Positions 9,921-20,482 are shown, counted from the first letter of the stretch. The stretch is DNA of 31,942 nt from Priapulus caudatus (GCF_000485595.1 NW_014578202.1:13857-45798); one strand, 5' to 3'. The notes: generated by a model not told the origin, from the letters alone. Program-made: numbers and translations.

Positions 9921-10090
9921 ATGTGTTCACGCGCGCGCGTATGTTCGTATACACGTATATTAGGTATATTAGTGTGTGTGTGTGTGTGCCCTGTGTGTGT
10001 GGCTTGTGATGTGTGTGTGTGTGTGGTGTGCACCTCCCGGCCGTGTGTGTGTGTGTGTGCGTGTGTGCGCGTGCGTGCGTGCGTGAGCCC
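9888..10090. repeat. (TA)n then (GT)n compound microsatellite
   Basis: TATATA tract at about 9888-9922, CGCG patch at 9931-9940, then impure GT repeats with GTGC/GTGCGT variants at 9971-10085. Confidence 0.85.
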
Positions 10091-10430
10091 GCGTGCGGGT
10101 GCGTGTATTAGCAGTCCGTGCATTCTTTTCACCACTATGCAAATCCCCTCACTAGCCTTGTTCATACTTGTGACAATTTTTTTGTCTAGTTACTGGAAAT
10201 TTTATTGAAATTGTTTTGAACGCGCTTGCATGCTTACTGGTATTTTCGCGTGCTGATCCTCTTAGGCAGTAGCTCTCGCGTGATGCTACCCTTTATGGCG
10301 TTAGTACTGCGCATGTGTGAAGGAATTGGTTTTGCAGATACTTCCTTACGTCAATAATGACGTCATTCATTAGACATTACAATTCAACGCGCCATACTGT
10401 AATTTGCACAATGGGTACGAATTAAGGGTT

Positions 10431-10435
<5 letters not shown>
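10091..10435. other. Short unique stretch with paired ACGTCA sites
   Basis: No gene seen. TTACGTCAAT (10347) and a full CRE TGACGTCA (10358-10365) lie close together. Confidence 0.4.
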
Positions 10436-10481
<46 letters not shown>

Positions 10482-10510
10482 AGAGAGAGAGTAGAGAGGA
10501 GAGAGAGAGT
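10435..10510 (+). repeat. (GA)n microsatellite
   Basis: Near-pure AG dinucleotides with a few AAG and TAG interruptions. Confidence 0.95.
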
Positions 10511-10520
10511 AAATTCATTA

Positions 10521-10712
10521 CCTTGTCTTTGTTCAAATTGTATTAAGAAGTTACTATGTTTTAGAGAATTAATTTCTGCTTGGCATCACTAAAAAATATC
10601 TCACAAAAATTGCCTTTGTCTTTTGTTACATCTGCAAATTGTATTAAGAAGTTACTATGTTTAGAGAATTAATTTTGCTTGGCATTCACTAAAAAATATC
10701 TCACAAAATCAT
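10521..10712. repeat. Tandem duplication with a period of about 101 bp
   Basis: Copy 1 (about 10521-10611) and copy 2 (about 10612-10712) share CAAATTGTATTAAGAAG, TTACTATGTTT, AGAGAATTAATTT, GCTTGGCAT and CACTAAAAAATATCTCACAA. They differ mainly by single-base length changes (GTTTTAG/GTTTAG, CATCACT/CATTCACT), the pattern expected from sequencing error rather than age. Confidence 0.8.
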
Positions 10713-10879
10713 AAGAGAGAGTGCAGTGAAAAGACGGAATTGTCTGGAAGAGCTATAAAAAGAGAACTAGAATGCGAGATAGATCGGTAAAAGAAAGTGA
10801 GCGGGGAGAGAAAGAATATCTAGCGTGTGTGTGTTGGCTGTGAAGGAAGGGAGCGAAAATGCGAGAGAAAGAGAGCAAG

Positions 10880-11018
10880 GGAGTGCGAGAGATGTGTGCG
10901 GTGTGTGCGTGTGCGGTGCGTGTGTGTGTGTGCGCGTGCATGCGTGCGTGCGTGGCGTGCGTGTGTGTGTGTATAGCGATAGAGATGGAAAGAGAGAGAG
11001 AGGAGAGGAGAGAGAGAG

Positions 11019-11056
<38 letters not shown>

Positions 11057-11083
11057 ACTGCACAAGTGGAGGGAGAGAGGAAT

Positions 11084-11168
<85 letters not shown>
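10880..11168. repeat. Compound GT/GC, GA, (GT)n and (GA)n microsatellites
   Basis: GT- and GTGC-rich at 10890-10970, GA-rich at 10985-11055, a pure GT run (about 11084-11138) joined directly to a pure GA run (11139-11167). Open frames here are low-complexity shadows. Confidence 0.9.
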
Positions 11169-11170
<2 letters not shown>

Positions 11171-11869
11171 CGCTGCCGCTCTAGCTGGTATAAATTAGCG
11201 TCCATGCAGACGAATCCACCATATACCAACACTCGCGTCGGGTAGAACAAAATCGATAACTAGTTCGGCCATGCAACCGAGTGGAAGACTCAAGTTATTT
11301 CATCGAACTCGACATTTTTCTCCCCCAGACACATAAAGAGTCGCTGGATGCGCGGTAGCTAGAATAGAGCTAGAATAACTTTGGCGTAGATGTATCGAGC
11401 GTGGCCTGAGGGCTGAAATCGATCAGCTGCCCGCGGAGGCACCCTGCATTGATTAAATAAGCTTTGATTCGGATATAGCACAAGGCTACATGCGCTTCCT
11501 GGCTGCGCTCTCGCGCTAGCCTCTAGTCGATAGTTCATTAAAACCTCTCCGTCTATAAGAATTGCCTATTGACCGACTCGGCGATTCAGAAAGGAGCAGA
11601 AAACTCTTCAACAAAATGCGTCTAGTATATTTCGATATTCGCTGATAATCTGCTTAAACGAAGTTGCATGCCTGAATTTCAAATATTCGAACTGAGCGAA
11701 GCGATTTCACCATGCTGTCCGAGATGCCAATCTGTCTTGGCCACTGCCACGGCCACGGCCTCGGTCGCTGGTAGCTTGTTTCTTCGGCATCGTGTTTCTA
11801 CTCAGCAAACACACAACTATATACAGTATGACTACACAATGATCATCTTGAAATTTCCGAAAATCTCAC
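11169..11869. other. Unique DNA, nothing recognised
   Basis: I find no coding exon, RNA gene or repeat. The stretch borders Harbinger-related sequence that starts near 11870. Confidence 0.45.
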
Positions 11870-12224
11870 CAGCTTATATAGTCGCCGTGAGAACGTGGTA
11901 GAAACGCCATGAGGTCGCCGTGCAATCGCGATGCACGTAGAAGACGCGTGGTAAAAACCCCATGAGCGTGGTGAGAGCGCCCGCTGGATCGCCGGTGATC
12001 GCCGTTGCCAAGCCCATAGATCTCAATAAAAACGCCATAAGCGCGGAGAGGTCGTGGCGGGCGCGCCGTGAGAACGCGGTATGATCGCACAGGTCGAGGT
12101 AAGAGCGCGGCTTTTTGTTGGGACTTTTTCTCGCAGTGTGTTCACGTTTGCCGGCGACCTTGTACATTTTCTGGTCGCCGTACGGTCGCGGATGGTCGTG
12201 ATCGCGGGTAAGTGTGACAGGGGT
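11870..12224. mobile_element. Probable remnant of a PIF/Harbinger-type element (one end)
   Basis: The stretch is built of degenerate words such as GTCGCCGTGAGAACG, GAGCGCGG and GATCGC. It ends at 12197-12224 with a 28-base sequence (CGTGATCGCGGGTAAG... TGTGACAGGGGT). That sequence is repeated with one mismatch and in the same orientation at 13566-13593, the right end of the neighbouring Harbinger element. It therefore looks like the right end of a second, related element lying against the first. No left end or coding region is visible. Confidence 0.45.
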
Positions 12225-12807
12225 ACACAGGGGTGACAGGGTGATCACGCCCGCGCTTCCACTACAACCTGAAAAGCGCGAGGAAAAGCGCAGTAAGGTC
12301 TCTGAGAACGAGTTGGTGACGCAGTGGAAACTGTCAAGGACGGAAGAGGGTCGCCATAAGCTACCTTGAGCACCAAACCTCGGCGCTTGTGTTGTTCCGA
12401 ATCAAAACAAGCGCAGCGGGTCGGCGCTCTGTAATGAGCGGTGTAATGACGCAGTACAGTCGCCGTGGCAGCGCAAAGCGAACTACATGAGCGTATCGTG
12501 GACGTAGCAACAACGCATAGAAGCGACTTGGGGTCGCAGAAATCGTCCCCTGCGACTGGTTTGCGACTGCTGTACGCTCATTGGAGGCTCCATACGTGCC
12601 TCTCCCGTTCTTATTGCGCCGTTACTGCGCTTTCACTACGCTTTCTGGGCTTGTTTCCGCTCATTCTACGTCTACACTGCGCTGCCACTGAGACTATGAC
12701 GCTCGTAATACGTCCAAGGCGTTGTTCCCACGTTTGTAATAGGCTCACAGAGCGTTCTTATTACGATCCTACTTTCACTAACCCTCCCCCCCCCACACAC
12801 ATTTTTT

Positions 12808-12815
12808 TATAAATA
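12808..12815 (+). promoter_or_regulatory. TATA box of the Harbinger transposase fragment
   Basis: TATAAATA lies 46-53 bases before the ATG at 12861, in a T-rich context after a C-rich stretch. The spacing would give a very short leader. Confidence 0.5.
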
Positions 12816-12860
12816 CAGCTTCATCTTCTATACACAATCAGTGTGCATCTGCTCTTCACC

Positions 12861-13163
12861 ATGGCTGCAGACAGGCAGAATGTGCTAATTGTACTACAGT
12901 TAGCACATATGCAGGCACAAGATGACCAGGCCCTTGTCAACATCATTAGAAGGAGAAGAAGGAAAAGGAAAAGAAGGGAGAGGAGATGCTGGGTTCGACC
13001 ATGGTTAGACGTGAGGAGAGGAGTTCAGTTCGACCACTATCACTGGCTAATGGCCGAGCTACGACACGAAGATCCTGCATCCTTCTTTAACTTCCTGAGA
13101 GTACAACCAAAGATGTTTGATGAGCTCCTAGCAAGACTTGGTCCGAGATGCACCAGGTCGCAG
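12861..13163 (+). pseudogene. PIF/Harbinger transposase (HARBI1-like nuclease), N-terminal fragment
   Basis: The ATG at 12861 opens about 100 residues resembling the start of Harbinger transposases. A basic cluster (IIRRRRRKRKRRERR, residues 29-42) precedes WVRPWLDVRR (44-53), then ELRHEDPASFFNFLRVQPKMFDELL (66-90) and ARLGPR (91-96). In the family, W-V-R-PWL, the DP-sFrnFLRm segment and fdeLL-lvgp are the usual N-terminal marks before the DDE nuclease domain. Here similarity stops at about 13150-13163. The frame then runs into 31-bp repeats and ends at 13290-13292, so the DDE catalytic domain is missing. The fragment cannot encode an active transposase. Confidence 0.75.
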
Positions 13164-13227
13164 GAGGCTCTATATATACACGCCGCGCACGCGCAGTGCG
13201 CAAGTTGCAAACGTATTGAGAGCGTAG

Positions 13228-13450
13228 TAAGAGCGCAGCGAGAGCTACTTGGACGCACTGAGAGCGCACAGAGCGCAGTGGGAGCGCACTGAGAGCGCAC
13301 AGAGCGCAGTGGGAGCGCACTGAGAGCGCACAGAGCGCAGTGGGAGCGCACTGAGAGCGCACTGAGCGCAGTGGGAGCGCATTGAGAGCGCACTGAAGAT
13401 CAAACTGGGAACGCATAGGATCGCAGTGAGAGCGTAATAAGAGCGTACTG
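13228..13450 (+). repeat. 31-bp minisatellite and related subterminal repeats of the Harbinger element
   Basis: Three near-identical 31-bp units (GAGAGCGCACAGAGCGCAGT + GGGAGCGCACT) are followed by diverged units up to about 13450. Each unit is built from roughly 10-bp words of the GAGCGCA(C/G)TG type. Inverted versions of the same words occur near the other end, as expected for subterminal binding-site arrays of DNA transposons. Confidence 0.75.
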
Positions 13451-13635
13451 TAAGCTACTGTTAAGCTACATGGTGTCACACCATGGCCACACCACGCCTT
13501 GGATTTCCATGGACTGTGCGTTTCCTCGTGCTTTCATACTTTTTAGTTCGCAGTGGGAGCGCGAGCGTGATCGCGGGTAGGTGTGACAGGGGTTTCTGAA
13601 CCCCGGTAAGTCAGTTCGTTGAACCCCGGTAACAC

Positions 13636-14240
13636 GTTCAAACGCGCGGGCTTACGCGATCACGCGTTCTGTACGCTTGAACGCAGCCGTACCCCCGCCA
13701 TCGCGCGACATTGTCCAGGGACGCCGCATTTAGAGTTGCCATCGTCACGTCGTACCTGTCATATAGGCACGTATCACTGATTAATCGGCGCGCATAATGA
13801 TTGTAAAAGCTTGTCGGGGGAGTAGTCAGCGGGATAGGGAGAGCGCGCGCGCGCACGTTACCTGCCTATTATAGGCTGTTAATGTACCTGCACTGATCCC
13901 CCAGCTGAGCGCGCTGTGCTCCAATTACCTGACAGGGCAAGAGCGCCTAATCGTCTCCAGGTGAAGCCGCCGGCTTCTCCCTGGTGACACAGGATTCCGC
14001 TGTAGATGGGATACTATAGGATTTACATATAGATAGCGCGCTTTATGATCCCGCGATAGATAGGATACTATAGCATTCAGCTGTATATAAGGTGCTATAT
14101 ACACGTAAGAATATCAGAATGTATTGTTGGGTGGTAATCAATCTAATGGCTACTGGCTATGGTCGGGTAACGGCATTTTTCCTTTGCCATATAGTGATGT
14201 ATATTTGTGCGATGTAGAGTGCGATATATACGTTGTCTGA
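13636..14240. other. Non-coding DNA with a hairpin and a short direct repeat
   Basis: 13957-13984 can fold as CCAGG-GAAGCC / GGCTTC-CCTGG with a 3-base loop and a small internal bulge. GATACTATAG occurs at about 14009 and 14063 in similar surroundings (a 54-bp period, two copies). No gene is seen. Confidence 0.45.
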
Positions 14241-14245
14241 CGACA

Positions 14246-14763
14246 GAAAGAGAGAGAGAGAGAGAAAGAGAGAGAGGTGTGAGAGCCCGTGTCGTATAGC
14301 GTACGCCCAATAATCTAGGTTCTGCTACGGCGCGGGTTATCCTGAGGTTACCCTGAGGCAATCACAAAGTAGACAGACACGGAAGTATAATGTATAAACA
14401 AATGTCTATTTAATTCTTACACAAACTTACAGAGACAAGTTATTAGTTACATATTTAATGCAAGATCTCTAAAAGGAGTTTACACATGCAAATACATTTA
14501 CTAGTCTTAAAAGGAGTTTTAAGACATACGTTTTAAGATGCATACTGTAACACGAATATGATAAGATCTAAACTATAACACATATACGAGAACTGTCAAA
14601 GCGCTGACCAAAAATCTCTCACTCTACTCTCGGACTGAAGAAAGAAGAAGAGGGCGCGATATATATATACAGAGAGGAGGATAGCGACAGAAAGAAAGAA
14701 AAAGATAGAGAAGAAAGAAAGAAAAGGAGAGAGAGAAGGAAGAGAGAGAGCGGGAAAGAGGGG

Positions 14764-14855
<92 letters not shown>

Positions 14856-15292
14856 AAGAGAGAGAGAGAGAGGAGAGAAAAGAGAGCGCGCGCGCGATGA
14901 GAGAGAGAGAGAGATGGAAGAAAGGGAGAGAGAGAGAGTGTGGTGGTCTGTGATGTGTTAGTGCGAGACATCGATTATGCATCGGCTGAATCGTGATAGA
15001 TGCGCAGCGTTGCGCCAGTCGTGGCAATAATCATTTTCTATTCGAGGTAGCCGAAGCCTAAACCGTGAGGCGCTTGCAAATACATTATTCCGGCATGGAA
15101 CGTGTTTTTTTTTGTCGTCATCTTCACGCACGACGAAACCATAAAAGGTGAAAATTTCTAGCTCGCGTGCAACAGTCAATTTTTTATTTGTGGCAGCTGG
15201 CAAAGACGAGCTGGCCTTTCGACGGATTGATATGTTTTAACGGATTATAAAACGGGCCATGTTCTTTCCGAAATCACGCTGTAGACATTAAG
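14246..15292. repeat. Tandem ~1-kb duplication, copy 1
   Basis: The sequence from a short GA run through AGCCCGTGTCGTATAGCG, ACAAATGTCTATTTAATTC, a long GA-rich tract (14694-14936) and the tail CGCTGTAGACATTAAGAAG recurs in the same order and orientation at 15293-16526. No protein or RNA gene is recognised inside; the minus-strand LSLSLS frames are shadows of the GA tract. Confidence 0.9.
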
Positions 15293-15854
15293 AAGAGAGA
15301 GAGAAAGAGAGAGAGAGGTGATGCAGAGCCCGTGTCGTATAGCGTACGCGCGCAATAATCTAGGTTCTGCTACGGCGGCGGGTTATCCTGCAGGACCGCG
15401 TGAGGCAATCAGCAAAAGTAGGACAGACACGGAAGTAAATGTAATAAACAAATGTCTATTTAATTCTTACACAAACTTACAGAGACAGTTATAGTTAGCA
15501 TATTTAATGCACAGATCTCTAAAAAGGAGTTTACAGCACGCAAAATACATTTACGAGCTTAAAAGGAGTTTTAAGAACATACGGTTTTAAGATGCGATAC
15601 TGTAACACGAACACCGATATAGATCTAAACTATAAACCATATACGAGAACTTGTCAAAGCCGCCCCCCGCATGACCAAAAATCGCTCAGCTCTAGCTCTC
15701 GACTGAAGAAAGTAAAGAAAGGGCGCGGGGGCGGATGAGGTATAGGAGTAGCAGAGAGGAGATAGCGAGCAGAAGAAAGAAAGAGATAGAGAAGAAAGAA
15801 AGAGGAGAGAGAGAAGAGAAGAGAGAGAGCGGGAAGAGGGGGAAAAAGAGAGAG

Positions 15855-15894
<40 letters not shown>

Positions 15895-15959
15895 AGAAGA
15901 GAGAGAGAGCGCGCGCTGAGAGAGGAGAGAAGAGAGAGACGAGAGAGAGAGAAGAGGAA

Positions 15960-15992
<33 letters not shown>

Positions 15993-16093
15993 AGAGAGCG
16001 GCGCTTGAGAGAGAGAGAGGAGAGAGAGGAGAGAGAGAAGAGAGAGAAAGAGAAAGAGAGCGCTGCGCCGCTTGGAGAGAGAGAGAGAGAAAT

Positions 16094-16129
<36 letters not shown>

Positions 16130-16526
16130 GTGTGTCCTGTGTGTGTTTAGTGCGAGAACAAATCCGATTATGCATGCCTGACGTGATAGTGGAAAAGAAA
16201 GAGAAAAGGAAAAAAGAAAGAAAAAAAAGAAAGAAGCAGCGTGCGGTCGTGCAAATCATTTTCTATATCGAGTAGCCGAAGCCTAAACCGTGAGGCGCTG
16301 CAAATACATTATTCCGCATGGACTAGTTTTTTTTGGGCCGCATCTCACGGCACGCAGTCGTCACAACGAAACATAAAAGGTGAAAATTTCTAGCTCGCGT
16401 GGCAAATCAATTTATTGTGGCAGCTGCAAGACAGCAGCTGCCTTTCGACGGCGGAGTGATTGTGTTTTGATGGATAGATTATCAAAACCGCATTTCTATT
16501 CCGAAATCCGCTGTAGACATAAGAAG
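15293..16526. repeat. Tandem ~1-kb duplication, copy 2
   Basis: It is collinear with 14246-15292. It differs by many 1-3 base insertions and deletions and few substitutions (for example TACGCCCAATAA against TACGCGCGCAATAA). The GA-rich tract (about 15765-16130) is longer and much more interrupted than in copy 1. Copy 2 joins copy 1 directly at the GA run near 15293. Confidence 0.9.
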
Positions 16527-16753
16527 GCCTTTGCAATAAATATCTGTCCATAGTTTAACTTAGAGTGTGTGTCAAAATTAATTAACGTATTCTGTTTAGA
16601 TAGCCCAGCAGTGCTATCAGAAGGCGGAGTGAGAGAGCGAGAAACGAGAGGGAGAGAGAGCGGTGGTCAATCCCACGTCGCCAAGTTAGTTGCTAACGCG
16701 TCTAACGGCTACTAATATGACGCTTCACCAGACGTCGAGCGAAGTAATCGCTA
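16527..16753. other. Short non-coding stretch, including a GA-rich patch at about 16628-16662
   Basis: Unique sequence between the tandem duplication and the foldback element; no gene seen. Confidence 0.4.
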
Positions 16754-16937
16754 TTTTAGCGTGTTCACGAAGCGAAGGCAAAAGCGCGTCCAGAGAAATA
16801 CGGTATCTAAAACAGATCCGGTATTCTGTAAAATACGCGGCTTCCCAGACCCGGCGAATAATTTAGGCCGAGTGCTATCAGAAATACCGGATCTCTTGAC
16901 GCGTTTTCGCGGCATTTGCCTCGTGTGAAACGCTAAA
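16754..16937. mobile_element. Foldback, MITE-like element
   Basis: The left arm 16754-16807 (TTTAGCGTGTTCACG...CGCGTCCAGAGA...CGGTATCT) is the imperfect reverse complement of 16880-16937 (AGAAATACCGGATCTC...GACGCG...GTGTGAAACGCTAAA). A second nested inverted pair, TAAAATACGCGGCTTCC (16829-16845) and GAAGCCGCGGTATTTTA (16949-16965), lies across the right arm. It has no coding capacity. The superfamily is unknown and the target-site duplication unclear. Confidence 0.55.
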
Positions 16938-17894
16938 TACCGATTTCTGAAGCCGCGGTATTTTAATCAGACTGGTTTCCGCTCCGAACAGTCACAGTGT
17001 AATTCGAGTGAACTGTCGAGCGCGACCAGTCTACGTATTTTATCGACAGTTGGTGCGCTTGCATTGTTTATATTCGCATTGTTCGCGATTAATGTGTTTA
17101 AAGGGGCAGAGCTGCGCAGCTCGCAAATACGCAGTCTTTTTGGAGCCGCGAAATCAGCGTGTGAACGCTTCGGCCGCGTATTTGTCTCAGATTCGGTATT
17201 TCGGCAAATACAGTATTTCATAAATACGAGTGCTCTGTGTGAACGGGCTTAATTTTCGCGGGCAGGTGGCGTGAGAGAATTATGATTGGTATTAAAATAA
17301 TTATTTGTTTGGTCAAATTCTGATCAGATTGCTAACTGGAAAGACGCTCTTTTAATCGAAGTTTCTAAGGTCTTGACTTTTCATGTATGCTGATTGTTCG
17401 ACCTGTTTCGAACAGAAAAGGGTATACGCACAGCCCGTGCGGTTGAAGATAGCGTGGGTACGTGGACGCACTCGGCAAGAGAATGAACTAAGGCGCAAAT
17501 CAGAAGAAGGCAATGAGCAGGGGTGAGAAGTGAAGGAGTGGGCACAGCCGATAAAGGTAGCATCATAGAAAAAGCAGAACAAAAACGTAGAAGTATATTA
17601 CATAGGCGCTAATAAGCGGCCTGTTTAACAACCAACATAGATCCGTGTTCCATTCCTTTTTTAATAAATCTATTGACATCAATACACGTATAGAGACAAC
17701 ATAGAACAAATTGATGTGTAAAACACCTGTAGCACACAGTGCAATGTATGTAAAGTTTTTGGGCGATATTATCAACGTTTCGACACAAATAACGAGGCGC
17801 CAACAAAGAGCGAACGTAGTAAGCGCCGCCGACAGTCAGACAGCGTGGCGAGCTACATATCACGTCGAAATCGCCATTCGCACACATGCAGCGC
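16938..17894. other. Non-coding DNA with further copies of the foldback words
   Basis: CGTGTGAACGCTT (about 17157-17169) and TGTGTGAACGGGCTTA (17235-17251) resemble the arm of the foldback element, suggesting it may extend to about 17255 or that a related piece lies next to it. From 17255 to 17894 I see no gene or repeat. Confidence 0.4.
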
Positions 17895-17907
17895 AGGGCA
17901 CGCACGC

Positions 17908-17939
<32 letters not shown>

Positions 17940-18021
17940 TCACACAGTCAGACACACACACACACACACACAACCACACACACAGTCGCACACACACTAC
18001 ACACACACACACACACAGAGC

Positions 18022-18055
<34 letters not shown>

Positions 18056-18205
18056 ACAACACACACACACAGCACAACGACACATACACGCAGAAGCATA
18101 GTCACAACACACATACACATCACACGCACACGACACACACAGGGGCACAGGACACACACAAGCAGCACAGCACGGCGCACACACACACCACACACACGCA
18201 CACAC
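17895..18205. repeat. (CA)n microsatellite at the start of large duplication copy A
   Basis: CACA dinucleotides with CGCA, GCACG and AGTCA interruptions. Open frames on both strands (THTHTH, VCVCVC) are shadows. Confidence 0.9.
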
Positions 18206-19238
18206 ACTTCGCTGAATCGATAGAGCCCAGGGTAAGATCACGATTTATTTCGCGTGCTATTACATACATAACACGCCGATAATGCAGATTTTGTGTCTGT
18301 TTGTTGCCGTGTCGAGGCCGGTTGTCATCGACGAGGATCAAATTTAAGAAGAGCAAATTAGCGGCGGAGTACAGGACTGAGAGCGGATTGACAGGAATTT
18401 CGTGGAATCAGTTGTATAGATCCGCGTTATGAAATAGAATGCGAAGTGTGTGACGCGCTGTGTTTTTATTTCAACTGAATGAGAGAAGGGAAGGAGCGCG
18501 AGGGAGAGAGGGTGGGAAGAGGCATAAAGCGAGAGGAAAGGCGAAAGGGGGCGAGTGAGGAAGGACAAGGGGGATGGGAAGAGAGGATGAAGAGGGAGAC
18601 GGTAGATGGAGAGGGTAGAGGGACATGACAGGACAGGGAGAGGGAGAGGAAGGAAGGCGCGAGAGCGAGAATGAAAAGACGGAGAATGGAAAGAAGATAA
18701 GGGAGTGAGTGAGGCCAAAAAGGATGGCAGAGAACTGAAGGACAGCCATTACTCACCGTATTCCAGCCAAATCTTCAAAGAATTCGCCGTCCGGGTTGCG
18801 CCTTAAAATCGTATTTATACTGACAGCGTAGCGTCACATTCTACAAGGCCCTACGTGCGTGATATTAATATAACCCATTAACAGTTACGATTGGGACGGC
18901 CGAGAGGCGCGAGTTCGCGAAATTCGTCAATGTGGTTTTAGGTGCATTGGGCGCTCTAGAATATACGGTTTGAACCAATAAAAGAGGATTTCGACGCATA
19001 TTGTCCTTTACTGTGTGATTTCATTAAACGAGCAATGCAGAGCGGAAGAGGGGGAGAATAAGAGAGAGAGAGAAGAGAGGGGGGGGAGGAATTTGGGAGA
19101 GGGGGCAGGAAAGAGTGCAAGAAGAGATAGAAGTGTGAGACGGGTAACTAGCAGGGAAGAAAGCAGACAGTGAGATGGAGTGTGGTGGGGAGATGGGGCG
19201 TCGAGAGAAGGAGGCAAGATAGAAAAGAAAGGATAGAT

Positions 19239-19295
<57 letters not shown>

Positions 19296-20194
19296 TGAGA
19301 TTGGAGAGAATAGCAGTTGTGAGGGAAACGCTGAAGAACTTTGAAGGCTGCAGCCAACGGTGAAGTTGGATCACGTGGCGTGTTAGGCGATGCGTTCGAA
19401 TGTGCGTGAAGCGGCTAGCTGAAGTAAATCCACGACATACCGCGTTGGGTGGGAGAGCCGAGCTGACGGCAGGAGATGAACAGTTACCATTACGCGTAGT
19501 ATAGTATTTTTTAAGGACGGTTGAGTGCCACGCGCCATGCAGGCAAAACGACGTAGGCCTACCCAAATCCCACAGGCCTTACCCACGCCGCAGCGTTTCT
19601 CAAGGCAGCATGAATAAATTAGGTTTTAATTAAACAATAAATTCATTAAAAAAATTTCGGGTGGAATAAGAACAATGGCGATGTTGGCGCATGAATAGCT
19701 ACACTCGACACTGAGGAGGAACTGATGAAATACACTGCTATGCTTGTGGAAATAGCGCGTCTAACTAACAAAATAGTAGGTCTGGCTTTCAATCAATATA
19801 GTTTGCACGATAAGCAATCAGCTGCCAAGAGAACTACACAGATGTATTGATAAATGAAAGTTGACAATGCATATAACTTTTAATCGGATTACATCATATT
19901 CGTGCTAAGCTAATTCACAATCAAACGCACAGTCCTGACAAAGGTTTAGGTAATAGCAGTATATGCTACAGTTCATGCTAAGCCTACGAATTTAATCGGT
20001 GGAAAATGTGCGGTGGCTGAGAGGCACTTGTTCATCGCCCATGGCTGTACACTAAACGAATTTAATAACAGCGGTATGTACATACTCGTTGTGGCGAATG
20101 TAGCTCACTACCCTTGTAAACTGTGTGTGAGAGGCGGGATAGAGAGGAGCGATGAGAGAAGAGGGCGAGAGAGGGAGCGAGAGAGAGAAGAGAG

Positions 20195-20261
<67 letters not shown>

Positions 20262-20339
20262 GAGAGGCGCGTATAAAGAGTAGAGAGGGGGTATACACAA
20301 CACATAGTAATATACTAGAGAGAGAATAGCTAAGTATAG

Positions 20340-20482
20340 TATTAATATCCTAGATATATATATATATATATAATATAGTATCTATAGTCTATAGTATATA
20401 TAGACTAGAATATATATCTATCCTATCTATCTAATCTATTATCTATTCTATCTACTATCTACTCCTAGTCTATATTTCTATG

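Larger units (their letters stand above)
12225..13596 (+). mobile_element. Internally deleted PIF/Harbinger DNA transposon
   Basis: The ends are inverted: 12241-12292 (GTGATCACGCCCGCGCTTCC..., CGAGGAAAAGCG) matches the reverse complement of 13516-13573, with small gaps. Just inside each end are many short motifs in opposite orientation, CTTATTGCGCCGTTACTGCGC-like on the left (12600-12780) and GCGCAGTGAGAGCGTAATAAG-like on the right (13190-13450). The middle holds a TATA box and the start of a Harbinger transposase. At about 1.37 kb it is too short for a full two-gene Harbinger element, so it is non-autonomous. Outer boundaries are uncertain: the left tip is degraded, and the right tip could extend into the repeated TGAACCCCGGTAA words (13597-13632). 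Confidence 0.65.

Noticed and set aside
14596-16259. Ser/Leu-rich and Arg/Glu-rich open frames
   Set aside because: They are shadows of GA/CT dinucleotide tracts within a duplicated, poorly polished region.
17711-18282. Thr/His-rich and Val/Cys-rich open frames
   Set aside because: They are the six-frame reading of a CA microsatellite.
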